Origin: Sphingomonas sp. dw_22
Lineage (GTDB): Bacteria; Pseudomonadota; Alphaproteobacteria; Sphingomonadales; Sphingomonadaceae
DNA: 64,000 nt
Assembly (NCBI RefSeq): GCF_018449795.1
Contig: NZ_JAAVVE010000003.1
Location: 62,001 to 126,000, forward strand
Reading direction: 5' to 3'
Shown: positions 1 through 8,879 of the stretch, one piece after another
Layout of the letters: each line of letters opens with the position of its first letter
Numbering within the stretch: the first letter of the stretch is position 1
Notes under the pieces: model-generated
Database searches by the model: none
What the model was told of the DNA's origin: nothing
What the model saw: the letters and a program-made list of their open reading frames with translations, nothing else
Program-made: the position numbers and the translations under genes

Positions 1-312
1 CGGGCGCTCCAGCGCCAGGCCTTTGTCGACTCGGCTCGCCGCGTGGAACTCGGCCTCCGTTCGGCACGCGCCGCGGCGATCGCCGGCGGAACACCTGTCC
101 ACTTCACGATCGCTCGCGATCGACACGGTTTCAGTATCGGGGACCGGAGCGAGCAGCTGCCACAGACAACGACCGTCAGGACGTCGGATCAGGACATCCT
201 CTTCTTCGCCGACGGCAGCGCGATCGGCAGCGAGGTCGAGGTCGTCGACGGCCATTATTTGCAGAGCATCGTCATTCGGAGCGCGCTCGGTACGATCGAG
301 CGCAAGCAATGA
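1..312 (+). CDS. gspH: GspH minor pseudopilin, C-terminal part (cut by window edge)
   Basis: The reading frame is open from the first base and ends at TGA 310-312, so only the last 103 residues are visible. The visible part lacks the prepilin signal and begins inside the long N-terminal helix; it continues with alternating beta-strand segments and an FFADGSA segment typical of the globular domain of GspH/FimT pseudopilins. GspH is a minor pseudopilin at the tip of the periplasmic type II secretion pseudopilus. The name rests on position: its stop overlaps the gspI start by 4 nt (309-312), matching the usual H-I-J order. Upstream gspE, gspF and gspG presumably lie to the left of the window (inference). 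Confidence 0.8.
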   Translation, partial: RALQRQAFVDSARRVELGLRSARAAAIAGGTPVHFTIARDRHGFSIGDRSEQLPQTTTVRTSDQDILFFADGSAIGSEVEVVDGHYLQSIVIRSALGTIERKQ

Positions 313-683
313 CGGCGAGCCATTCCGAAGCGGGATTCAGCCTGGTCGAGACGCTGGTCGCGCTGGCGATAATCGCCGGAATGTCCGCGCTCCTGTTCGA
401 GAGCGTCAGTGCGAACGCGCACTTCGCGCAAACCGTTGCGAAGCGCCGGGATGCCGTGCTGCTCGCGCAGTCGCTGCTGGCCGCGGTTGAGGCGCCGAGC
501 GATTCCGCCAGCGCTGCCGACACAGGCAGCGTCCGCGGCCTGACCTGGCGGATCACGCGAATCTCCCGATCCGGTGGCGCCCGCGACAGCGGCGTTCCGC
601 TCCAGGAAGTCTGGATCGTCATCTCCGACCGCGCGACCGGCCGGGGACTCACCGACGTGCGCACGCTGCGGTTGTCACGTTGA
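309..683 (+). CDS. gspI: GspI minor pseudopilin
   Basis: This 124-residue protein begins with a short charged leader and a class III prepilin cleavage site: Gly9 followed by FSLVETLVALAII, with the conserved Glu at position +5 of the mature protein. The length fits GspI, a minor pseudopilin that forms the tip complex with GspJ and GspK in the inner membrane and periplasm. Its ATG overlaps the gspH stop (ATGA) and the gspJ start lies 4 nt downstream, so the genes are translationally linked. The remainder has the small beta-rich globular domain expected. The assignment as I rather than H or G follows length and gene order. Confidence 0.88.
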   Translation: MTASHSEAGFSLVETLVALAIIAGMSALLFESVSANAHFAQTVAKRRDAVLLAQSLLAAVEAPSDSASAADTGSVRGLTWRITRISRSGGARDSGVPLQEVWIVISDRATGRGLTDVRTLRLSR

Positions 684-687
684 GACC

Positions 688-1380
688 ATGCGCGCTCGCC
701 CGCTCCCCACGCTTCGCGCCGGCGAATTGGGCTTCACGCTCATCGAGGTTCTCGTTTCGCTCGCGCTGATGGGAATGGCAGCGGCCCTGCTCCTGTCCGG
801 GCTTCGCATGGCGGGCCTGGTGGCGATGCACGAGCGAACGACCGGATCCGGTCTTGACGAGGTGATCGCAGCCCAGCGCGTGCTTCGGACGGGGATCGAG
901 CGTTTGCGGCCGATCGCTCGCGTCGACACCTCGGGTTCCGTCGTCGAATTTCGGGGCAACGATGCCGTGCTGAGCTACGTCGCGCCCCCGCTCGAGCGCC
1001 AGTCGCCCAATGCGCTGCAGCGGTTCCGGCTCGCACGCGCCACGAGCGGCGACCTGGTGCTCTACAGCGTGAGCACCCGGCAAGCGCGGATCGATCCAAG
1101 CGGCTTTGATCTTGTCGGCTGGACGCCGACCACGCTGCTGCGCGGCACCTCCAACCTATCGATCAGTTACCGCGGAGCGCCTGTAACGGGTGGCCCGCGG
1201 ACCTGGCTCAACGAATGGTGGGACAGGGGAAAGCCGCCGGAGCTCATTCGAATTCGTGTCGAGTTTCCGGCGGGCGACAGCAGGCAATGGCCCGACCTTC
1301 TGGTCCGGCCGCGGGCGACCACCACGACGACCTGCCAGGTCGACGGCACCACCAACGGCCGTTGCGGCGAACGTCCATGA
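688..1380 (+). CDS. gspJ: GspJ minor pseudopilin
   Basis: A 230-residue pseudopilin. The prepilin site is Gly15 followed by FTLIEVLVSLALMGM with Glu at +5 of the mature protein, then a hydrophobic helix and a large globular domain. GspJ is the larger partner of GspI/GspK in the tip complex that primes the pseudopilus. The frame is open further upstream (to 574) but that would overlap gspI by more than 100 nt; ATG 688, 4 nt after the gspI stop, puts the leader at a normal 15 residues. The C-terminal tail is rich in Thr and contains two Cys, which could form a disulfide (inference). Confidence 0.88.
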   Translation: MRARPLPTLRAGELGFTLIEVLVSLALMGMAAALLLSGLRMAGLVAMHERTTGSGLDEVIAAQRVLRTGIERLRPIARVDTSGSVVEFRGNDAVLSYVAPPLERQSPNALQRFRLARATSGDLVLYSVSTRQARIDPSGFDLVGWTPTTLLRGTSNLSISYRGAPVTGGPRTWLNEWWDRGKPPELIRIRVEFPAGDSRQWPDLLVRPRATTTTTCQVDGTTNGRCGERP

Positions 1381-2402
1381 CGGCGCGCGCCATTCTCGAC
1401 GCGGACATGCGCACCATTCGCCAATGGCTGCTTGGAGGCGTGCGCTGGTGGCTGGAGGAGATGCGTTCGCTCGTACCGGCGCAAGTCCGTCGGGGCCGGT
1501 CGAGCGATGGGCTCAAGCTGATCTATCGCGATGGCGCGCTGGTGCCTGGGGAGCCGCGCGGCAGCCGGGCTGTTTCAAAGCCGAGGCAGGGCACGCGAGT
1601 CACCATCATCGTGCCGGCCGCATTGTGTCTTTCGAGAGTGATCATCCGACCGCTTCTGGGTGACCGCGATCTCAGGCGGGTCATAGCGTTCGAGGCGGAT
1701 ACGCTCCTTCCGATCCCGGCCGGCGCTGCGATCGTCGCGGGCAGAGCTGCCGGTGCCGCTGGCGAGGCGGGCAAGATGCGGGTCGAAGTTGCGGGAATTC
1801 CCGCCGATACCGCCCAGGCGATTGCGGCGGCGATTCTGGCGGCAGGGGTAGTGCCGGCGCGCGTCGAACTGGAAGAGACTTCCGGCCAGTCGGCGCCGAT
1901 CGACTTCGCGCCAGCGATGCGCGAAGGCGGTTTGCTGCCCCAGCGGCGGAGCGCGACGCCGCTGATCTGGAGCCTCGTGGCGTTCCTGCTTTGCCTGAAT
2001 GTGGCCGTGGCGATCTGGCGCGATTCGGCGCGCGTCGCGCAATACGAAGAGCTCGTTCAAGGCCAGCAGCCCGCGATCAGCGTCGCACGGACAATCGCGC
2101 GCAGAAGCGAGCAGGACCGGCGACAGATCCTGCAGACAATCGCATTGCGCCGCTCGCACGATCCTTTGGCCGTCATGACGTCGGTTGGTGGCGCGCTGCC
2201 CAATGGCGCCTGGCTGCAGCGCTTCATATGGGACGGCGCCACCGTTCGCCTTGTCGGATACCGCCCGGCGAAATCCGACGTGGCAACCGCGCTGCGTCGC
2301 TCGGGTCGTTTCGCCGAGGTGCGCACCCTAGCCGACGAAACCCAGGCCGCCGTCGCGGCAGGAGAGCCCTTCGACCTAAGCGCGAAGGTCATCGGCCAAT
2401 GA
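1377..2402 (+). CDS. gspL: GspL-like inner-membrane assembly protein (PilN-type)
   Basis: A 341-residue protein whose start overlaps the gspJ stop (ATGA 1377-1380). It has an N-terminal cytoplasmic region of about 210 residues, a single membrane segment near residues 211-231 (TPLIWSLVAFLLCLNVAVAIW) and a periplasmic region that resembles PilN/GspL ferredoxin-like domains. GspL recruits the ATPase GspE and couples it to the pseudopilus and GspM. The protein is somewhat shorter than the enterobacterial GspL (about 400 residues), as in Xps-like systems. The name is supported by topology and by its place before gspM; sequence motifs alone are weak. Confidence 0.78.
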   Translation: MTARAILDADMRTIRQWLLGGVRWWLEEMRSLVPAQVRRGRSSDGLKLIYRDGALVPGEPRGSRAVSKPRQGTRVTIIVPAALCLSRVIIRPLLGDRDLRRVIAFEADTLLPIPAGAAIVAGRAAGAAGEAGKMRVEVAGIPADTAQAIAAAILAAGVVPARVELEETSGQSAPIDFAPAMREGGLLPQRRSATPLIWSLVAFLLCLNVAVAIWRDSARVAQYEELVQGQQPAISVARTIARRSEQDRRQILQTIALRRSHDPLAVMTSVGGALPNGAWLQRFIWDGATVRLVGYRPAKSDVATALRRSGRFAEVRTLADETQAAVAAGEPFDLSAKVIGQ

Positions 2403-2953
2403 TCGGCTCGGTTTCTTCGCGGGAACGGCGTTTGATCGCGCTGCTGATCCTCACCGCAGTGGTCGCGGCAGCCTATTATCTGGTGATCGAGCCGATCCTT
2501 GCGGGGTTCAGTGCTCGCGCCGACCGGACCGAACAGCTCGCGGCGACATATGTCCACAATCTGCGGACAATCGCCGCCATCCCCCGCCTGCGCCGCGAAG
2601 CCGAGGGCCGGCGCGCCGCCGCGGCCACGTTCGTCGTCAATGCAAAGAACATCGAAGCCGGCCGCGAGTACCTGAAGGATCGTCTCCAGCGCGCGATCGA
2701 AGGGGCGGGTGGCGAGTTCCGCGAAGGCAGCGATGCCGAAGGGCAGCCGGGTTGGGCGCGGGCACGCGCAACCGCCCGAGTGACGCTCCCCCAACTTACC
2801 GCTTCGCTCACGCGACTACAGAACGAGCCCCCCTGGATCATCGTCGAATCCGTCAGCGTCACCGCGAGCGATGCGCTCGTGACCGGTCAACCTTCAGCAA
2901 TGGACGTGGAAATTGAAGCTTCGGTTCCGCTTAGACCTGCCGCCGGTCGATAG
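2399..2953 (+). CDS. gspM: GspM-like inner-membrane assembly protein
   Basis: A 184-residue protein with one N-terminal membrane helix (about residues 10-33, LIALLILTAVVAAAYYLVIE) after a short cytoplasmic start, then a charged helical linker and a small alpha/beta periplasmic domain. This is the topology of GspM, the partner of GspL in the inner-membrane platform, and resembles the T2SSM type II subfamily found in non-enteric bacteria. ATG 2399 overlaps the gspL stop by 4 nt; a longer open frame to 1991 would run through gspL and is rejected. Its 3' end overlaps gspN by 41 nt. Confidence 0.78.
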   Translation: MIGSVSSRERRLIALLILTAVVAAAYYLVIEPILAGFSARADRTEQLAATYVHNLRTIAAIPRLRREAEGRRAAAATFVVNAKNIEAGREYLKDRLQRAIEGAGGEFREGSDAEGQPGWARARATARVTLPQLTASLTRLQNEPPWIIVESVSVTASDALVTGQPSAMDVEIEASVPLRPAAGR

Positions 2954-3425
2954 ATCGTCAGTGCTTCCGCTTCTGCTGGCGATGCTGCTTGGCGCGGCGC
3001 TCGCCTTTCAGGGGCTGCTGGGCAACGATCTCGACCTGCCGCTGCCCGGACCGGTCCGCGGGCCGTCCGGAGCCGTGCAGCCGGCCGATCGACCGCGCCC
3101 GGCCACCGGAGGACCGGCCGTGTTGGCGAGGTCGATGTTCGCGCCAGTCGCTGGTCCAGCAAGCGAGGCGGGATCGGGGCAGGGGCCGCTCGGCGCCTAT
3201 GCGGTAGTCGGTTCCATTCAGGTCGGTCGCACCGCCTACGCGGTGGTTCGAGCGCAGGACAGCAGCACCTTTCGAGCGAAGCCGGGCGGGAAAGTCGGCG
3301 AGTGGCGTATTCAAGCCGTGACCAGGGACGAGGTTCGCCTGTCGCGAGGCGGTGAGAGGCTGACGGTCCGGTTCGGACCGTCGGGTCCGTTCACGGTCAC
3401 GGCCACATCAGGGGGAACACAGTGA
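2913..3425 (+). CDS. gspN: GspN/PulC-like type II secretion protein
   Basis: A 170-residue bitopic protein: a basic N-terminus (MKLRFRLDLPPVDR), one membrane helix near residues 18-38 (LLLAMLLGAALAFQGLLG), a Pro/Gly/Arg-rich linker, then a compact beta domain (about residues 88-160) like the homology region of PulC/GspC. Such proteins link the inner-membrane platform to the secretin. No separate gspC is visible in the window, so this protein may do that job, as XpsN does in Xanthomonas (family knowledge). The start is TTG 2913, which overlaps gspM by 41 nt; ATG 2982 would delete the basic flank of the helix and is less likely. Confidence 0.72.
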   Translation: MKLRFRLDLPPVDRSSVLPLLLAMLLGAALAFQGLLGNDLDLPLPGPVRGPSGAVQPADRPRPATGGPAVLARSMFAPVAGPASEAGSGQGPLGAYAVVGSIQVGRTAYAVVRAQDSSTFRAKPGGKVGEWRIQAVTRDEVRLSRGGERLTVRFGPSGPFTVTATSGGTQ

Positions 3426-5491
3426 TGAGTCGTGGTCATGAACTTCGCGTCGGAATAGCAACGCTGGCACTCGCGGCCGCATCGTGCGCCCAAAACACAC
3501 CCCCGCAGCCAATCGCCGTGCCGCAGCCGCCGGCCATCGTCGCCGAAGCGGAGCGTGCGGAGCCGCAGGTGCGCTCGACGATTGTCGGCGGCGAAGCGTC
3601 GCCGCCGGAAGCCGCAGCGAAGAAGCCGCAGGCCGTCAAACCGGGCAACATCAGCGTCAATCTTCCAAAGGCTGACGTGCGCACGGTCGCCGCTTCGGTC
3701 CAGGAGGTCACCGGCGTTCCGATCGAAGTTGACGCGGGCGCGAACGGCCAGGTGACGCTGGTCACACCGGGCAGCGTCGCGCGCTCGGAAATCATAGGTC
3801 TCTTCGAGACCGCCTTGCGTTCGGCAAATCTCGCCCTCGTCCCGGTCGGGAGCGGCTATCTCGTCCGGACAGTGGCGGCGGCCCAAAGCCCCGTCTCCCC
3901 GGAGGCCGTCGGCTTCGGCACCGAAGTGATCACGCTGCAATTCATCAACGCGGACGAGGTGAAGAAGGTGCTCGACGGCGCGCTCCCCGGCGTGGTGACC
4001 GCCGTCGATGCCCCAGGCAACCGGATTACCATCGCAGGGACGACGGGCCAGCGCAGCAGCGCGCGCGATCTTCTCAAACAGTTCGACGTCAACTGGCTGC
4101 GGAACATGAGCTTCGCGCTCTTCGTGCCCGAGCGCACCGACGCGCGTATTATCGTCCCCGAACTCGACAAGCTCATCAACGCCAAGGACGCCCCAACCCG
4201 CGACCTCGTGCGGCTGATCACCATGGAGCGACTGAACGGTATCCTCGCCGTCAGCGCCCAGCGCCAATATCTGGAAGATGTCCGTCGGTGGATCGAGATA
4301 CTCGATCGGGAGGGAGAGAATTCCGAGCGCCGGATATTCGTTTACCCCGTCCAGAATGGCCGCGCACGCGATCTCGCGCGCACGCTGAACCGTGCATTCG
4401 GAAGCGGCGGCGACGACGAGGGGGAGGGAAACGGCGATCCCTTCGCTCAGAACGACCAGATCTCCGGGCGCTCCACGTCGTCGGCACCGCGCCCGCAAGT
4501 TGCCCAGAATGGCGCGCCACCCAGGAATGGCGGCGCAGCCGAGACGTCGCGAAATGCCGATCCCGATCGCCGGTCCGATACGGCTGGCGGGAAGATCACG
4601 GCCGATGAGGTCAACAACGCCATCGTCGTGTTCGGCACGCCGCGAGATTATGCGGTCATCGAGGACGCTCTTCGCAAGCTCGACGTGCCCCCCCTCCAGG
4701 TGATGATCGAGGCAGCGATCACCGAGGTGACGCTGACCGACACGTTGCGCTACGGTGTGCAGTGGAACTGGCTGACCGGAAACAGCAATTTCCGGATCAC
4801 CGACGGTGCCAGCATGCCGACCGGCGCGACGCAGTCGGGATTTTCGTACTTCCTCGCCGGCAGCAGCATTTCGGTCGCACTGAACGCCCTCGAGCAGCGC
4901 ACCAATGTCAAGGTCATCTCGGCGCCGAAGCTGGTCACGCTCAACAATCAGACCGCCGCGCTGCAAGTTGGCGACCAGGTGCCGGTCTCATCGGGTAGCG
5001 CGGTCAGCGTCGAGAATCCAACCGCGCCGATCGTCAACTCGATCGAGTATCGCGACACAGGCGTGATCCTCAAGGTGACGCCCCGGGTCAATGCCGGCGG
5101 TCTCGTTCTCCTCGACATTTCTCAGGAGGTGAGCGACGTCAACGCCAATGCGCCGGTCGCGAGCGGCGACCGCACACCCGCGTCTCCTACCATCTCCACC
5201 CGGCGGATCTCCACATCGGTCGCGGTGCAGGACGGCCAGGTCATCGCGCTCGGCGGGTTGTTCAAGGACTCCAAGAGCCTCGGCAAGAACGGCCTGCCGA
5301 TCCTTTCTCGGCTGCCGATCATCGGCGGCCTGTTCGGAAGCCACAACAACGTTCAGAATCGCACCGAACTGATCGTTCTTCTGAAACCTCACGTCATCCG
5401 CACGCCCGACGACGGCCGCGCCGTGACCGAGGAACTCAGGGCGAAGCTTCGGACCCTCGAGCCCTTCCGCTCCAAGGGCACGATTCCATGA
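3425..5491 (+). CDS. gspD: GspD secretin, type II secretion outer-membrane channel
   Basis: A secretin of about 688 residues. It has an N-terminal signal region ending ATLALAAASC, so it may be a lipoprotein although the lipobox is imperfect. N0 to N3 periplasmic domains follow (for example the N0 part near TPGNISVNLPKADVRTV-like residues 75-90 and repeated EVKKVL/EVNNAI KH-type modules), and a C-terminal secretin domain carrying VPVSSGSAV near residue 519 and GGLFKDS near 610. A Gly/Asn/Arg-rich insertion at about residues 325-390 separates the N2 and N3 modules. GspD forms the multimeric channel through which folded exoproteins leave. ATG 3425 overlaps the gspN stop; GTG 3422 is an in-frame alternative. 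Its stop overlaps gspK. Confidence 0.95.
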   Translation: MSRGHELRVGIATLALAAASCAQNTPPQPIAVPQPPAIVAEAERAEPQVRSTIVGGEASPPEAAAKKPQAVKPGNISVNLPKADVRTVAASVQEVTGVPIEVDAGANGQVTLVTPGSVARSEIIGLFETALRSANLALVPVGSGYLVRTVAAAQSPVSPEAVGFGTEVITLQFINADEVKKVLDGALPGVVTAVDAPGNRITIAGTTGQRSSARDLLKQFDVNWLRNMSFALFVPERTDARIIVPELDKLINAKDAPTRDLVRLITMERLNGILAVSAQRQYLEDVRRWIEILDREGENSERRIFVYPVQNGRARDLARTLNRAFGSGGDDEGEGNGDPFAQNDQISGRSTSSAPRPQVAQNGAPPRNGGAAETSRNADPDRRSDTAGGKITADEVNNAIVVFGTPRDYAVIEDALRKLDVPPLQVMIEAAITEVTLTDTLRYGVQWNWLTGNSNFRITDGASMPTGATQSGFSYFLAGSSISVALNALEQRTNVKVISAPKLVTLNNQTAALQVGDQVPVSSGSAVSVENPTAPIVNSIEYRDTGVILKVTPRVNAGGLVLLDISQEVSDVNANAPVASGDRTPASPTISTRRISTSVAVQDGQVIALGGLFKDSKSLGKNGLPILSRLPIIGGLFGSHNNVQNRTELIVLLKPHVIRTPDDGRAVTEELRAKLRTLEPFRSKGTIP

Positions 5492-6345
5492 AATGCACCG
5501 CGAACCGCGCCGGCGAGGAAGGCTATGCCCTGGTAGCAGCAGTTGCGAGCATCGCGGTGTTCGCGACGATGGCGCTGACCGTCCTGTCGGCCACGCGAAT
5601 GGCAATCGAGGACGTGGGGGCCGAGCAGGCACAGATGCAGGCGATCGCCGCGGCCGATGCCGGGATCGCACTCGCGCTCAGTCGCCTCCTGGCCGACGAT
5701 GTCACGCAGCGATGGGCGGCCGACGGCCGCGTTCGCTCGACCCGGTTTTCGGATGCCAACCTGCGCATCACCGTCAAGGACGAAAGGGGCAAGGTGCCGC
5801 TCGGCCTGCTGAATGAAAAGCAGGCAACCAAGCTCCTGGAGGAGGCCGGCCTCGACGGCGATCGCCTGCTGATCGCGCGCGATTCCCTCCTCGACTGGAT
5901 CGATGACGACAGCGACAAGCGGCCGTTCGGCGCGGAAGAACCTTATTATCGGGCAGCCGGATTGTTCCCGCCAGGAGGGAGAATCGCGTCGGTCGATGAA
6001 CTCGCTCTCGTCCGCGGCTTCGACGCGAGGACGATCGCCCGTATCCGTCCCTACGTCACGACTTATACGGTGCGCAGCGGCTTCGACGCGGAATACGCCG
6101 ACCCTCGCGCGCTCGCCGTCATGGACGAGGGCGGAGAAGGGGGACCAGCCGCGATCAACCGGGCGCGGGAACTCGCAGGGCAGCAGACCGCACTGGCCTT
6201 CGCCAATACCCCTTCACTCGCCGGCCGCCCGATTTCGATCGAGGTTGATGCCACGCTTCCCAGCGGCGCGCACGCGACGCGCACGATGATCGTCGAACTG
6301 ACCGGCACCACGGATCAGCCATATCTTGTGCGGGCCTATGACTAG
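5488..6345 (+). CDS. gspK: GspK minor pseudopilin
   Basis: A 285-residue protein with a prepilin-like start in which Gly12 precedes YALVAAVASIAVF. The Glu at +5 is absent, which is normal for GspK and distinguishes it from the other pseudopilins. Two alpha-helical SAM-like stretches follow (DSLLDWIDDDSDKRPFG and VDELALVRGFDARTIARI), the signature of the GspK alpha domain. GspK caps the GspI-GspJ tip. Its start overlaps the gspD stop (5488-5491) and it ends the operon. Position after gspD, rather than after gspJ, is a local rearrangement of the common Xps order. Confidence 0.92.
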   Translation: MKCTANRAGEEGYALVAAVASIAVFATMALTVLSATRMAIEDVGAEQAQMQAIAAADAGIALALSRLLADDVTQRWAADGRVRSTRFSDANLRITVKDERGKVPLGLLNEKQATKLLEEAGLDGDRLLIARDSLLDWIDDDSDKRPFGAEEPYYRAAGLFPPGGRIASVDELALVRGFDARTIARIRPYVTTYTVRSGFDAEYADPRALAVMDEGGEGGPAAINRARELAGQQTALAFANTPSLAGRPISIEVDATLPSGAHATRTMIVELTGTTDQPYLVRAYD

Positions 6346-6420
6346 CGATCGCTGTGCTCGACTGCTGGGCCACAATGAATTCCGGCTTCTCGATCTCGAG
6401 GCCACGACAAGGGAGTTGAG

Positions 6421-8838
6421 ATGATGGCGAATTCGAAACCGGTCGTGTCCGGCGGGCGGTCGGAGCTCGAAGAGTTGCTGGCACGCGGCGCCAAATTCCT
6501 GGCGAAGGGCAAACCGGCGAACGCGTTGCGTTCATTCGACGAGGCGCTCGCCCGCCATCCGACAAGCGCCGAGGCCTTCTGCCGCCGTGCCGACGCGCTT
6601 GCCGATCTCGGCCAGTGGCCGCAGGCACTCGCCAGCTACGATCGCGCGATCGCGCTGGATCCGCAGCTTTCCGAGGCACACGATTTCAAGGCCGTGTTGC
6701 TCAGCCAGGCCGGCCGGCTTGATGAGGCCCTCCGGAGCGTCGACCGCGCCTTGGCGGCTGCACCGGGGAACTTCAACGCTCTCAACAATCGCGCTCATAT
6801 CTTGCATGACCTTGGCCGCGCCGAGGAGGCGCTCGCCGCCTTTGATGTCGTCATTGCCCGCGAGCCCACCTTTCCCACGGGGCACTTTATGCGGGCCCGC
6901 ATACTCGCTGGTCTTGGCCGACACGAGGCGGCTCTTCTCGGCTTCGAACATGTGATCGAGCTCGATCCACAAAATATCGAAGCGCACTGCAACCGGGGCA
7001 CGGCATTGCTCTTTCTCGGGAAGCCGGCAGAGGGGATCGAGGCGTTTCGCCACGCGCTGGCGCTCAACCCGAACCATGCCGATGCCTTGGCAAACCTGGG
7101 TGACGCGCTCGCCAGCCAGCTGGAATATGGCGAAGCCGAAGACTGCTTTCGCCGTTGCATCGAGGTTCAGCCCAACCATGTCGAAGCGGGCCTGAGTCTC
7201 GGCCGGTTGCTCTCCTTGCAGCGCCGGTTTGATGAAGCCGGCCGCTGCTATCAGAAAGTCCTCTCGGTCGACCTGAACAACGCCCGCGCGCTCTACGGCC
7301 TTGCCCGGGCGATGGAGGAGTTCGGACAGCATCAGAGCGCGCTCATCTGCTACGATCACCTCCTGTCCTTCGCGCAGGACGACGCGCTCGCCCATCAGAA
7401 ACGCGGTCAGGTCATGCTCAGTCTCTCAAACCAGGCCGAGGCGATCCACAGCTTCGACAAGGCGGGCGCGCTCGATCCAGCCCTGGGCCTACCGGCAACG
7501 CGTCTATATGCGGCGATGCATTTGTCGCAATGGGATGGAATCGAGGATCAGCTGCAACAGGTGCGCGACGGCGTTGCGGATGGCCTGAGGGACATGATGG
7601 CGTTCCCGATTCTCTCGTTCGCGGATGATCCTGAGCTTCAGCTCGAAAGCTCCCGCATCATTGCGCGAAATCACGCGCAGCTTCCGGCTGTCCCGATCGC
7701 CGCGCGATATCCCCGGCACGAGAAAATTCGAATCGGATATTACTCCGCGGATTTCCATCATCATGCGACAATGCAGCTTTTCACCGAAACGCTCGAGGCA
7801 CATGATCGCGATCGGTTTGAGCTGTTCGGGTTCTGGTTCGGTCAAGAAAAAGATGACCAGTGGAACTCGCGCGCTCGAGCTTCCTTCGACCAATTCGTCG
7901 ATGTTCGCTTGCAAGACGACAAAGCGGCGGCGTTGCGGGCCCGCGAGATGGGGATCGATATCGCGATTGATCTCAAGGGATATACGCAAAACTGCAGGTT
8001 CGGGATCTTCGCCGAAAGGGCTGCACCGATTCAGGCCGGATATCTGGGCTATCCGGGAACGTCCGGGTCAACCTGTATCGACTATCTCCTTGCCGACAAT
8101 GTCGTGATTCACCCGAACTACCGAAAATTCATTTCCGAGAAAGTCGCCTATCTTCCTGGCAGCTATCAGGCGAATGCCCGTCTCGGACCGATTTCAAACC
8201 TGGCGACCCGTGCCGATGCGGGGCTACCCGAGCAGCTATTCGTATTCTGCTGCTTTAATCAGAACTATAAAATAGCGCCTGATGTGTTCCGGACATGGAT
8301 GACTATTCTTCGACAGGTGGATTCCAGCGTCCTTTGGCTTTGGGTCGATCGGGAGGTTGCGCGCGCGAATCTCTCACGTAGCGCGGAAGAACTCGGTATC
8401 GATGCCGATCGTCTCATCTTCGCCAATGCCGAACCGCTCGAGCGTCATCTTGACCGCCTGCAGCTTGCCGATCTGTTTCTCGACACTTTTCCATACAATG
8501 CGCACACAAGTGCCAGCGATGCTCTCCGGGCCGGCGTGCCTATCCTGACGCATGCCGGCAAGACCTTTGCGTCGCGCGTCGCGGCAAGCTTGCTGACGGA
8601 AGTCGGCCTCCCGGAGCTGATCGTCGATAGCTTCGCCGAATATGAGGCACTGGCAATTGCGCTCGGGCAAGACAAAGCGCGCATGGCCGAGACCAGGCGG
8701 CGCTTGCTCGCCGGTCGCGCTGGTTCAAGCCTGTTCGATCCTCATGCGACGGCGCGAAAGCTGGAAGCCGCCTACCGCGCGATGTACGAACGCTACCAGA
8801 GCGGCGAGGAGCCGGAAGATCTTCGCGTAGCCATCTGA
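6421..8838 (+). CDS. TPR-domain GT41 glycosyltransferase (SPINDLY/OGT-like)
   Basis: An 805-residue protein with about eleven tetratricopeptide repeats (residues about 15-400) followed by a GT41 catalytic region (about 435-805). Diagnostic stretches are RIGYYSADFHHHATM, IDLKGYT, AGYLGYPGTSG, FCCFNQNYKI, LWLWVD and the sugar-nucleotide-binding FLDTFPYNAHTSASDAL. GT41 enzymes attach a sugar from a nucleotide donor to Ser/Thr of proteins; in bacteria some modify flagellin or adhesins. No signal peptide is seen, so it should act in the cytoplasm. A good ribosome site (GGGAG) precedes ATG 6421. It lies 75 nt after gspK on the same strand. A paralogue sits at 37653-40046. The acceptor is unknown. 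Confidence 0.9.
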   Translation: MMANSKPVVSGGRSELEELLARGAKFLAKGKPANALRSFDEALARHPTSAEAFCRRADALADLGQWPQALASYDRAIALDPQLSEAHDFKAVLLSQAGRLDEALRSVDRALAAAPGNFNALNNRAHILHDLGRAEEALAAFDVVIAREPTFPTGHFMRARILAGLGRHEAALLGFEHVIELDPQNIEAHCNRGTALLFLGKPAEGIEAFRHALALNPNHADALANLGDALASQLEYGEAEDCFRRCIEVQPNHVEAGLSLGRLLSLQRRFDEAGRCYQKVLSVDLNNARALYGLARAMEEFGQHQSALICYDHLLSFAQDDALAHQKRGQVMLSLSNQAEAIHSFDKAGALDPALGLPATRLYAAMHLSQWDGIEDQLQQVRDGVADGLRDMMAFPILSFADDPELQLESSRIIARNHAQLPAVPIAARYPRHEKIRIGYYSADFHHHATMQLFTETLEAHDRDRFELFGFWFGQEKDDQWNSRARASFDQFVDVRLQDDKAAALRAREMGIDIAIDLKGYTQNCRFGIFAERAAPIQAGYLGYPGTSGSTCIDYLLADNVVIHPNYRKFISEKVAYLPGSYQANARLGPISNLATRADAGLPEQLFVFCCFNQNYKIAPDVFRTWMTILRQVDSSVLWLWVDREVARANLSRSAEELGIDADRLIFANAEPLERHLDRLQLADLFLDTFPYNAHTSASDALRAGVPILTHAGKTFASRVAASLLTEVGLPELIVDSFAEYEALAIALGQDKARMAETRRRLLAGRAGSSLFDPHATARKLEAAYRAMYERYQSGEEPEDLRVAI

Positions 8839-8879
8839 GACACGTTGCTGATTTGGCTCGGCCAGAAGAGGCAGCTCGG

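Noticed and set aside
3311-4966. A 551-codon open frame antisense to gspD
   Set aside because: It mirrors the GC-rich third positions of gspD, has no family features and no ribosome site; gspD itself is unmistakable.
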